Of a stretch of 64,000 bases of DNA, positions 21,195 to 32,000 are shown in pieces. The notes under the pieces were generated by a model that saw only the letters and a list, made by a program, of their open reading frames with translations, had not been told where the DNA came from and did not search any database. Position 1 is the first letter of the stretch; every line of letters begins with the position of its first letter. Source of the stretch: Hibiscus mutabilis (taxonomy: Eukaryota; Streptophyta; Magnoliopsida; Malvales; Malvaceae); the NCBI GenBank assembly GCA_019671005.1, contig CM033744.1, positions 14,810,128 through 14,874,127 on the forward strand, given 5' to 3'. A program made the translations under genes and the position numbers.

Positions 21195-24100
21195 TGTAAT
21201 GCCCCGGTTTTAGGGCTTAGCGGTTTAGAGGGTTTACTAGATAGTTTGATGGACCGGAGTATATATTCGAGTCAGTTTCGGGATCGTATATTTTTTGTGT
21301 TAGAAAAATTATAGAAAATGCTTAAAAATCATTATTAATTATGTATTTAATAATGGTGGAATCAATTTTGAAAATGAATTTTGGAAGATGGACATTTTGG
21401 TTAGTGACCAAAAAGAAAGTTTTGAAAACGGTGATTTTCTAGTGACTAAAATGAAAAGGGTCAAATTCTTAGAATCTTTAAGGAGCTATTTTACCAATTG
21501 ATTTCTGATGATTTCTCCTTGATTTGACTTATTTTAACATGTGTTTTAATTAATAATTAAAGAGGTTTTGTTAAAAAGTTAGTTTTCTTTTCCAAAATAA
21601 AAATCACGTCATTTTCTCTCAACTTTTTCTCTCCATTCTCTCCTCAGCCAAAAACTTAGTTTTTCATCAAATTTCCAGAGGTGAGGTGGTTTCTAACTTG
21701 ATTTTATTGTTTCAAATTGATTTATAAAGATTATTTATGCAAAATCTCATTGAAATCTTGTGTTTTCTTAGCTTTTCACAAATCAATTGAGGGAGAAACT
21801 TCACAATAGGGGTAAGGTCTAAGATGTCCTCTATTGTATGGTTCTTTATTGAAATTCCCAAGCATTTGATCCTTGTTTTGTGTTTCTAATCTAATTTTGA
21901 TGATTCTCTAATGTTTAATTGAGTTCTTTGGGGAAAATGAATTGATTCACGAATTGAATCTGATTTCTAGTAAGTAAGCTTGCTTTGATTTATATTTTGG
22001 ATGTTTAATAATATTGATAAGTGATTTTTATTAATGGTATCCCGAAACTTAAGAATCTCTATTTGTTTAGGTTGTTAGTTTTGGGGTGTTTTTGTGGTTG
22101 TAAGGTTGATGGCGGTGGTAGGTTGTTTTGAATCTATTTTTAGATGTTTTTTGGTGTTGAAAGTGATGTTAGATTGATAGATGTTGGCTGGGTTGTGATC
22201 AAAGCGTTTTGGTTATGTTTTTGGTTGTTGTGGAGGGTTGTTTGTGAAGGTTTTGTGGGAATCCGAGAAGGATTGTGGTTGTTGTGTTTGGAATGCATTA
22301 TGATACATTAATCCTCTATTGTTTTGTGGTAAAAATAGGGGAGGTTGATCTGGATGTGATTGGAGAAGCATTGGAGGCTTCGGATACTTGATTTTGCATC
22401 GGGGAATCGAGGTTTTGCGTGTCGGTGAGTGAAAACATGGTTTAAAGCATTTGATGTTTTGGGAGTTAAGGCAGAGCTTGAAACGCTTACCTAGACTCGG
22501 AAGTAAGTATAAAGTGGTTTTCTCTCTCGGTCGTGCTAGTTTGAAATGGTTTTATGCACTTATTTTGATTTACATTGTACCTACTGTTAAGCATGTTTTA
22601 AAGTATTGGACATACTGTTTTGAGCATGTTTTGCTGAAGGATGCACATGGTAAGTGATCCTTGTAAGTATGGTTTATACTTGTGTTTTAAAGCATGGTAG
22701 TTGCTTTGGATATGGCATGGTTTAATGCTTATTAAAAACAGCGAGGTAAATGTTATTTGGGTAATTATATTGGTAAGTGATGTGGTTTTAAAATTGTTAT
22801 CGGATATAGTTGGCCTGCATAGGATTGAGTGCACTGTAAATAAGTCACCTTGGATGTTGAGGGGTTTATACGGCATACCGAATACTCCATCCAAGTACCC
22901 TAGCGGTAGAGGGGTTAAAAAGTACCGAAGACTCTCGTTAGTTGAATAAGCATCTAACCGATGATTGGGGATGGTGTCCCCGTGGATTGAAAGTGTACCC
23001 AGCTATTATTATACCGCGATTGTGATTGTATCGCTATTCCGATTGAGATGGCTTGAAGTGTTGGGTTAACACTTGTTGAATCCATGTATCCGACGAACTC
23101 TTTTGTTAATGGAATTGTCTAATGATCACTTGTAAGCCAATATAATTGTTAATGTATCATTGAAATGTTTTATGATGTATAATGTGGTTTATACATGTTT
23201 CTCCTTAAGCTTTGCATTTGGTAACAATGCATGGGAAGTTTTAAGTGGAGAATTAGCAATGTGTTTTGCTGTTGGTTAATGATACATGTAGCATATGGTT
23301 TAATATGCTGGTTTTAATGATGTAAAGTGCATGTTTTAAAAGGGGCATGATGATGTTTTAAAGGATGATGTTAAGTAAATGATTTTAAATGCATTGATGG
23401 TGTTTGTTTTAGAGCTTTCCTCACTAAGCCTTGTTTTCTTATGCTCTCGTTGACCATCATTGCAGATAATTGAGGTCTTGGAAGGTAGCAAAAAGCACGG
23501 GGATTTTGGCAATACTTGTTTCCAGCTTATGTTTTGGTTAGACTATAATAAATAATGGCAATAGGGTACTTGTTGTATTTTGGGAGATGTTTTGTGGAAC
23601 TCCCTGTTTGAGCATGTTTCTTTAGTAGCTATTGGGTTGTAAATGGCCTTTAAGGATTGTTTTTGGTGCTGGTTTACCTTTTGATATGTTGGTTGGATGC
23701 ATACTAGGAAGCATGACTATAGATTTCCTCTTTGATGCTTGAATTCTTGTTGAGTTGTTAGATATGTGATGCTGGATGGCATGAGATATGTTTGACATGT
23801 TAGTATTGTGTTTAAAGCATGTTGGAGTGGTTTGAGTATGCTTTTGGGATGAGAAATCAGCCAAATGTGACATTATAGGCCAGGCGTACCGATACGCGGG
23901 GGACCGTATCGGTATGGCTAGGCAATTTCAGCTTGTGGGATCGGTACGGGTCGTGTGCATTTCGATACACCTAGGCAAATTTGGCCTGGCATACCAGTAT
24001 GGGGATAGGTGTTTCGATACGAGATTTAGCCTCTTGAATTCACTTTTGCAACTTGAACCCGCGTATCGAAACACCTGAGAAATCGTATCGGTACAGTTTA

Positions 24101-24636
24101 AAATATTTCAAAAGTTTGGTATTTCAGTTAGGCGTATCGATACAGCTTGGTGGTGTACCGAAACAGGGTGTTTCAAACCGTATCGGTACAGGCATACTCG
24201 TTTCGATACGGTTGACTGTTTATTGTGAGAATCACTTTTGGGCAGTTTTGTTTTCTTTGCATTTTAGTCTCTGAATCTTGCCAATGAAATTATATGTGGT
24301 CGAATGATCGGATTGAGCTGAAATTTCTGATGGAAGTGTGAAACCTGACTAATTAAAGATTGGTAACTTAAAAATAAGCTTTAATCCTAAAATTTTCCAT
24401 ATTTGCAATTTGGTCCCTAAATTGCAAAAGTGATCAATTGGATGTCAAATTGATGCCCGATTGAGTTGGGTTGCACCTGATGGCTGTATGAACATGTAGG
24501 AATAATAATTGGCATCTAGATAAGATAAAAAGAAAAAAAAGATCGGGTTTGGTTGTATCTCTTTAGTTTGCTACGGCAAACCTAATGTAGCCTTCTTGGT
24601 TTGGTTGGGCGTCTAGGTTGGGTCAAGGGGGTTACA
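21195..24636 (+). mobile_element. Solo LTR (3442 bp) with target-site duplication
   Basis: Starts TGTAATGCCCCGG and ends AAGGGGGTTACA, flanked by CTGCA (21190-21194) and CCGCA (24637-24641), a 5-bp duplication with one change. No PBS, PPT, gag or pol lies inside and no second LTR copy, so it is a solo LTR. Plus orientation is inferred from the U3-like start with alternating GTGACC/AAAATG text and a UTR-like stretch (CTCTCCATTCTCTCCTCAGCC, near 21630). It is nested in a sibling LTR of opposite orientation. The small frames within are chance. Confidence 0.85.
23880..24215. repeat. Second array of CGTATCGATACG-like motifs
   Basis: Copies such as GCGTACCGATACGC, CCGTATCGGTATGG, GTTTCGATACG, GCGTATCGAAACACC, CGTATCGGTACAG, GCGTATCGATACAGC and GTACCGAAACA occur every 25-40 bases, many nearly palindromic and in both orientations. 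Within the solo LTR, towards U5. Confidence 0.8.
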
Positions 24637-25496
24637 CCGCATGCCCCAAATGAGGTCCCAATAGTCTGAGTGGCCTTGTTAAACCGCCATACCTCAAGGA
24701 CCTATGGCCACGATCAATTTTGTTCATATTTTATAGTGCACTTTTAATCCTATGGCATGCCAACTATATCTGATTGTTTTCACCATGTCACATAGCCAAT
24801 ATATCATTTAAAAAACCATTGACTCACTGTTTTACAATGCATTTCACAAAACACCACATATGCTAAACTCGTTGCAAATGCAATAATACCATTCCCAACT
24901 GAAATGAAAACCAATGATCAATAGCATTTAATATACTTTCAATTCTCTGCATATGTACTCAAAATCATGCATTTCCAGTAAGTAAATCATACCATGTTTA
25001 TTACCAAAACATGCAAACAACATGATCATATCCAAGACGGTATTAAAGAGCAAAATAAGGGAAACTTACTTTCGAGCTTAGGTAAGCGTCTCACGCTTAC
25101 CCTAAACTCCCAACAACCTTTACAAACCTTTGTAAAGCATCTAAAACCAGTTTCCACTCACCGATACGCTTCGCCTTCCTTGCCAACGCGAAATAAGCTC
25201 CCGGCGAGCAACCAAACAACGTCAAGCTTCGTCACCTTGATTGTCCCATGTTTTAAACACATAAAACCAGAGGATAAACTGCATTCAAACCATTTCCTAA
25301 CCGCAATCTCCTGTAACTCCCAAGTTGCCCACACAAAAACCATCTGAAACATACCGAAATCATCATCAAACGTTTCTGAAACTTAACCCAGCCATACAAC
25401 AAAAATTCAAGCCATCAAACAACACCTAACAACATCCAAAAAATCTTTCCTAACATCCTTTAGCTCCATCAAAGATTAAACTCGATTATCACCACA
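24637..25496 (-). repeat. Truncated LTR, continuation after the solo-LTR insertion
   Basis: Resumes the sequence broken at 21194. Matches to the reversed solo LTR include GGTAAGCG(T/C)(T/C)TCA near 25080 and CCACTCACCGATACGC near 25155. It ends at about 25496, where an RT gene starts abruptly, so the U3-side 0.8 kb of this LTR is lost. No gene; the 117-codon frame at 24994-25347 is opposed by others and unmatched. Confidence 0.7.
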
Positions 25497-26210
25497 ATTC
25501 TAAAATTGATCTTGAATCAGGATATCATCAATTGAAGATCAAAGAAACGGATATACCGAAGACAACTTTTAGAACTAGATATGGGCATTATGAGTTTGTA
25601 GTAATGCCTTTTGGACTTACAAATGCACTAACAACTTTTATGGATTTGATGAATCGGATATTTCAGCCATATTTGGATCAATTTGTGGTGGTATTCATAG
25701 ATGATATATTGGTTTATTCAAGAACTAAGGAGGATCACAATGCTTATCTTCGAGTAGTTCTTCAAATCCTCCGAGAAAAGAAATTATATGCAAAGCTATC
25801 AAAGTGTGAATTATGGTTGTCTGAAGTAGCTTTCCCTAGACACATAGTCTCTACAGAAGAAATTTGAGTTGATCCTAAGAAGGTTAAAGCAATACTCGAA
25901 TGGAAAGTTCCACAAAGTGTCTCTGAAGTGAGAAGTTTCATGGGATTAGCTGGTTATTATAGGCGATTCGTGAAAGATTTTTCAATGATTGCCACTCCAA
26001 TAAATAAGCTATTAAGAAAAGATGTGCCATTTATTTGGGCAGATAAATGTTAGGAAAGCTTCGACAAATTGAAGAAGATATTAACAGAAGCTCCTGTTTT
26101 GGTAGAACCAGAATCCGGGAAGGATTTCACTATATATAGTAATGCATCCCATAATGGTTTGGGATGTGTATTGATGCAAGAAGGTAAGGTTGTAGCATAT
26201 GCTTCTCAAT
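25497..26210 (+). pseudogene. Reverse transcriptase from motif A to connection domain
   Basis: Starts at codons for KIDLESGYHQLKIKETDIP and continues with TTFRTRYGHYEFVVMPFGLT, the intact FIDDILVYS active site near 25700, LREKKLYAKLSKCELWLS, then after a TGA at about 25865 VDPKKVKAILEWKVPQ, MGLAGYYRRFVKDFS and the connection to RNase H. Additional stops lie near 26053 and 26210. The FIDD pair is present in a continuous frame, unlike the element at 1-8661. The missing N-terminus includes the first three RT blocks. Confidence 0.9.
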
Positions 26211-26693
26211 AACTCAAAACTCATGAGAGGAATTATCCTACTCATGATTTAGAGTTGGAGGCAGTGGTGTTCGGTTTGAAGATTTGGCGTCACTACTCAT
26301 ATGGTGAAAAGTGCTACATCTTCACAGATCATAAAAGTTTGAAATATTTTTTGTCTCAAAAGAAGCTTAATTTGAGGCAAAGAAGATGGATAGAATTGAT
26401 CAAGGACTATGATATAATTATAGATTATCATCTGGGGAAGGCTAATGTGGTAGTAGACGCACTTAGCCGGAAGACATTTTCTGCCTTGAGATCATTGAAT
26501 GCTCAGTTTAAATTACAGGAAAGTGGTGCAATAATGGTTGAGCTTCAAATCAAGTCTACTTTAATAGAAAGGATTAAAGAGTTACAAGCAAAGGATAAAG
26601 AATGCTTGGAAAAGAAGAAGCAAGTGGAACAAGGTGAATCTAAAGACTTTGAGGTAAAATCAAATGGATGCCTATACTACAGGGGACGTGTGT
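26211..26693 (+). pseudogene. Ty3-type RNase H and linker
   Basis: The open frame at 26255-26693 shows AVVFGLKIWRHYSYGEKC, FTDHKSLKYFLSQKKLNL, RQRRWIELIKDYDIIIDYHL and GKANVVVDALSRK, all conserved in chromoviral RNase H. The start of the domain (GLGCVLMQEGKVVAYASQ) lies just upstream of the TAA near 26210. A charged linker (KECLEKKKQVEQGESKDFE) follows before the integrase zinc domain; the frame ends at TAG after YRGRV. Confidence 0.88.
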
Positions 26694-27617
26694 AGATTCC
26701 TGAAGATGAAGATCTAAAGAGGGAAATACTTTCGGAGGCACATTTCAGTCCTTTAACTATGCATCCAGGAGGCAACAAAATGTATCAAGATATAAAGAGC
26801 CGATTTTGGTGGCCTGGCTTGAAATGAGCTATCTCTAAGTTCGTTGCTAGATGCTTAACATGTCAACAAGTAAAGGCAGAACATCAAGTTCCATCAGGGT
26901 TGCTACAACCGATCTCAATTCCATAGTAGAAATGGGAAAAAATTACAATGGGAAAAAGTTACAATGGATTTTATAACAGGTTTACCATTGACGCCGAGTA
27001 AGAAAGATTCTATTTGGATGATTGTTAGATTGCATGGAGTTCCTATGTCTATCATTTCTGATAGAGATCCAAGGTTCACTTTGAGGTTTTGGAGTGCACT
27101 ACATGAGGCATTGGGAACTCGGTTACACTTCAATACTACTTTCCATCCCCAAACAAATGGACAATCGGAAAGAACTATCCAGATACTTGAAGATATTCTC
27201 AGAGCATGCATAATTAATTTTGTCAGTACATGGGAAAATATCTTCCATTAGCTGAGTTTGTCTATAACAATAGTTATCAATCAAGTATAAAAATGGCACC
27301 TTATGAAGCATTATATGGAAGAAAATGCCGAACACCGTTGAATTGGTTCGAGTTGGAGGATCGAAAGATCGTTGGACCAGATCTTGTTCAAGAGACAGAG
27401 AATAAGGTAAAGATAATTCAAGATAATCTCAAGGCTGCTTCTGACAGACAAAAGTCATATTTAGATCTTAAAAGAAAAGATATTGAGTTCAAAGTTGGAG
27501 ATAAAGTATTCTTGAAGGTTTTACCCTGGAAAAAGATATTACGTACGCTTTGGACAAAAAGGAAAGCTTAGTCCAAGATTCATTGGCCCTTATGAAATCT
27601 TAAAAAGGGTTGGTCCA
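26694..27617 (+). pseudogene. Integrase with deletion of the first catalytic Asp
   Basis: The zinc domain (26700-26890) has AHFSPLTMHPG and RCLTCQQ, with WWPGLK followed by a TGA. The core (26964-27251) begins MDFITGLPLTPSKKDSIWMI and then jumps directly to VRLHGVPMSIISDRDPRFTL. The intervening 35 or so residues, which carry the first catalytic Asp (VDRLTKS..) in relatives, are missing without loss of frame. The second Asp and the Glu (GQSERTIQ) remain. The frame shifts near 27250 and continues as NNSYQSSIKMAPYEALYGRK to LKRKDIEFKVGDKVFLK. Known relatives need all three acidic residues, so this integrase would be dead. Confidence 0.88.
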
Positions 27618-27926
27618 ATGGCGTATCAATTAGCTTTACCACCGGAGTTGAGTAAGGTCCATCATGTATTTCACGTGTCCATGCTTCGGAGATATCAATC
27701 AGATCCTTCACATGTTATTAAACCAGAAGAGATCGAAATTCAATCAGATCTGACCTATGATGAAGAACCCATAAGAATTTTATCTCGAGGAGAAAAGCAA
27801 TTAAGGAACAAGAAGATTCCTCTAGTTAAAGTCTTGTGGAGAAACCACAAAGTAGAAGAAGCGATTTGGGAGATAGAAGAAACAATGAAAAAGCAATATT
27901 TGTACCTTTTTGAACCAAGTAAGTAA
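27618..27926 (+). pseudogene. Integrase C-terminus and chromodomain
   Basis: 102 codons: AYQLALPPELSKVHHVFHVS, MLRRYQSDPSHVIKPEEIEI, then the chromodomain DEEPIRILSRGEKQLRNKKI, PLVKVLWRNHKVEEAIWEIE and ETMKKQYLYLFEPSK, ending at TAA. This frame is intact over the chromodomain. It lies 25 bases before the PPT, the normal pol end. Confidence 0.88.
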
Positions 27927-27951
27927 GGAAAATTTGAGGACGAATTTTCTT

Positions 27952-27964
27952 AAGGGAGGAAAAT
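27952..27964 (+). other. Polypurine tract
   Basis: AAGGGAGGAAAATT lies directly before the LTR start TGTAATATCTC at 27965. Confidence 0.85.
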
Positions 27965-29071
27965 TGTAATATCTCAAATTTTTTATTAGTGGCCAAAATG
28001 AAAATTTTGAAAGTTTGGTGGTTAAAGTATAAACTTTGGAAAAGTTCATGGACTAAATTGTAATTTTCAAAAGTTATGTATTTTAGTTCTGTAAATGAAT
28101 AGTTCACCCCTAAGAATGATTTTTTCGTGTTTCTCAGGTTTTTCGTACGGAGTTTTTATTTTTGGCTATAAAGCGAGAAAGTTTAAAAAAATATTCAGAT
28201 AATCGAATCGAGTCGGATATTCAAGATATTTTAAAGGATGATAAGGCAAGGTTATAAATGTCATTTCCATGTCTTAAAATGTTATGAGTTAACATAGACC
28301 ACTGGATTAAAGTAGGTTTTCCATGTTAAATATGAGCCATTGGATGAAAAATGGCAAGATGGTAAATTTGGGAAGTTCTAAGGGCAAAGTTGGTAATCAC
28401 TAACTACTTGGATTATTTTTTACCCTTGGATGAGTAGGTAGACATGTGGAAAGATATGAAGCATTGGATTAAAAGGGCAATTTGGTCATTTTGTCATAAA
28501 AGAGTTTTTTTAGGATTTTTATAATAAATGACAAATGGCTAAATTTGAATAAAAAAGAAAATTCAAGATTTCTCCCATCATCTTTCTCTTGTTCGAATTC
28601 CCTCTTGCAAGGTAAGGAAAAAATTCAATTTGGATTGTCAAGCTATTTTACTTGGATTTTAGATGAAAGCATGAAATATGAAGTGGATCTTTATGAAATT
28701 CTCTATCTTTTGGTACTATTTATTCATGATTTCCTTGCTTGAAACCCTAGTTTTATGATTTTGAGGGATGAAAGGGGATATTTAAATATGATGAGTTAAG
28801 GTTATTTTTTGATAAAGTTGTTGTAGAATCATATCCAAGCATGTATGATGATTGAAACTACTTGAAAGTAGCTAAATCCTAATTTGTTTAAAGTTAGGGT
28901 TTTGATGTGAAGTTGAATTTAGATTGATTTTGATATGGAAATGATTATAGAAGCTTGGAAATAAGGTTTAGAAGTTGAATTAATGCTTGAATCAAGTTGG
29001 AAAATTTGGATGTAGTGACCTTTCATATTCGGCATATTGAAAGAGTATTAGGGGAAATTTTGGAAAATTTT
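27965..29071 (+). repeat. 3' LTR, truncated
   Basis: Begins TGTAATATCTCAAATT after the PPT. It has U3-like text with repeated GGTGGTTAAAGTATAAAC and GGTCATTTTG phrases and a CTTTCTCTTGTTCGAATTCC leader-like stretch near 28580. It ends without a TTACA terminus at about 29071, where satellite text (TAGCTTAAACTCAAATTTTC) takes over. No gene. Confidence 0.8.
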
Positions 29072-32000
29072 AGCTTAAACTCAAATTTTCAACTATTTAC
29101 TAGGTTAAAATTCCAACGGGTCCACTGTAAAGCCCATTTAAGCATGTACGCCTTAAAACCCAAAAAAAACGGACGGAAAATAAGATTCAATCACATTTTA
29201 TGACTTAAAATATTTAGTTATCGGCTTTTGAACATGATTATATAGCTTAACCACTTTTTTAGAAAATTTTAATTAGTTAAAATTCCAACGGGTTCATTGT
29301 ACAACCCATTTAGGCACGCCTTAACCCCAACAAAACGACCACAAAAAGATTGTACAGCCCATGAGTTTAAATATTTGATTATGCAATTTTGAATATGATT
29401 ATATAGCTTAACCTCAATTTCAGAACCTTTTACTCGGTTAAAATTCCATCGATTCCACTGTAAAACCCATTTAGGCACGCCTTAACCCCAACAAAATGAC
29501 CACAAGATAAGATTAAATCAAATTTCAAGAGTTTAATATTTGATTATATGATTTTTAATATGATTATATAGCTTAATCTCAATTTTAGAACTTTTTACTC
29601 GGTTAAAATTCCAACGGGTCTGCTATAAAGCCCATTTAGACAAGCACGCCTAAACCCCAACAAAACGGCCAAAAATAAGACTAAATGACATTTTATGACT
29701 TGAAATAGTTAGTTATAGTCTTTTGAACATGATTATATAGCTTAAACTCAATTTTAGAAATTTTTGCTCGGTTAAAATTCCAATGGGTCCACTCTAAAGC
29801 CAATTTAAACATGCCACCTTAAAACCCAGCAAAAGGGCCAAAAATAAGATTAGATCATATTTTATGACTTAAAATATTTATTTATGGGCTTTCGAACTTG
29901 ATTATATAGCTTAAACTCATTTTCAAAAATCTTTACTTGGTTAAAATTCAAATAGGTCCCCTATAAAGCCCATCTAGACATGAACGCCTTAAATCCCAAA
30001 AAACAGCAAAAAATAAGATTAAATCACATTTTATGAGTTAAAATATTTAGTTATGGGCTTTTGAACATGATTATATAGCTTAACCTCAATTTCATAACTT
30101 TTTACTCGGTTAAAATTCCAATGGGCCCAATATAAAGCCCATTTAGACACGCATGCCTTAAACCCCAACAAAAAGGATGAAAAATAAGATTGAATCACAT
30201 TTTATGAATTAAAATATTTATTTATGGTCATTTCAACATGATTATATAGCATAACCTCATTTTCAAAAAAAAAATTACTCTATAAAAATTCAAGCGGGTC
30301 TACTGTAAAGCCCATTTAAACATGCACGCCTTAAAACCCAACAAAACTACCGAAAATAAGATTAAATCACATTTTATGACTTAAAATATTTATTTAGTGG
30401 CTTTTGAACATGATTATATAGCTTAACCTTATTTTTAGAAATTTTTAGTCTGTAAAAATTCCAACGGGTCATTATAAAGCCCATTTAAACATGCACGCCT
30501 TAAACCCAGCTAAACGGCAACAAAATAAGATTTAATCAAATTTTATGTGTTAAAATATTTGATTATGGGATTTTGAATATGATTATGTAGCTTAACATCA
30601 ATTTTAGAACTTTTTACTCAGTAAAAATTCCAGCGGGTCCACTGTAAAGCCCATTTGGATATGCACGCTATAAACCCCAACAAAACGGCAAAAATATGAT
30701 TAAATCACACTTTATGACTTAAAATATTTATTTATGGACTTCTAAACAAGATTATAATGCTTAACCTCAATTTCAGAACTTTTTACTAGGTTAAAATTCT
30801 AACGGGTCCACTATAAAGCCCATTTAGAAATGCTCGCCTTAAACCCCAACAAAATGGCCGGAAAAATAAGATTAAATCACATTTTATGACTTAAAATATT
30901 TATTTATGGTGTTTTAAACATGATTATATAGCTTAACCTCAATTTTCAACTATTTACTCGGTTAAAATTCCAACGGGTCCTCTATAAAGCCCATTTAGAC
31001 ATGCGCACCTTAAAACCCAACAAAACGACTGAAAAATAAGATTCAATCACATTTTATGACTTAAAATTTATGGGCTTTTGAAAATGATTATATATCTTAA
31101 CCTCTTTTTTAGAATTTTTTACTAGGTTAATTTCCAACGGGTCCCCTATAAAGCCCATTTACACAGGCATGCCTTAAACCCCAGCAAAACTACCGAAAAT
31201 GAGATTAAATCACATTTTATGACTTAAAATATTTAGTTATGGGATTTTGAACGTGATTATATGGTTTAACCTCATTTCCAAAAAAAAATTACTCCGTTAA
31301 ACTTCTAACGGGTCCATTATAAGCACATTTAGATATGCACGCCTTAAACCCCAACAAAATGGCCGAAAAATAAGATTAAATCACATTTTATGACTTAAAA
31401 TATTTAGTTATGGGATTTTGAACATGATTATACACCTTAACCTTATTTTCAGACATTTTTTACTCGGTTAAATTCAACAGGTCCACTATAAAGGCCATTT
31501 AAACATGCACGCCTTAAACCAAGCAAAACGGCCACACAATAAGATTAAATCAAATTTAATGAATTAAAATATTTTATTATGGGATATGGAATATGATTAT
31601 ATAGCTTAACCTCATTTTCAAAAAAAATTACTTGGTTAAAATTCCAACGGGTTCACTATAAGCCCATTTAGACATGCACATGCCTTAAACCGCAACAAAA
31701 TGGCCGAAAAATAAGTTTCAATCATATTTTATGACTTAAAATATTTAGTTATGGTCTTTTGAACATGATTATATAGCTGAACCTCATTTTCAGAATTTTT
31801 TACTTAGTTAAAATTCCAACGGGTCCACTATAAAGCCCATTTGGACATGCACGCCTTAAACCCCAACAAAATGGACAAAAAATAAGATTAAATCACATTT
31901 TATGACTTAAAATATTTATTTATGGGCTTTTTATTATGATTATATAGCTTAACCTCATTTTCAGAAATTTTTACTTGGTTAAAATTCCAACGGGTCCACT

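Larger units (their letters stand above)
25497..29071 (+). mobile_element. 3' half of a plus-strand chromovirus
   Basis: Plus strand: RT from motif A onward, RNase H, integrase, chromodomain, PPT (27952-27964) and 1.1 kb of 3' LTR. The 5' half (LTR, PBS, gag, protease, RT N-terminus) is missing: the gene begins in mid-RT next to a foreign LTR. The LTR is cut at about 29071 by satellite. The LTR start differs from those of the two other chromoviruses here, so it is a separate family. Several stops and an integrase deletion make it inactive. Confidence 0.88.

Noticed and set aside
9255..25496. Simple inversion of one retroelement, which would rejoin the two RT halves
   Set aside because: The halves overlap by some 25-30 bases with several differences, and the LTRs linked to each half start differently, so they belong to separate elements.
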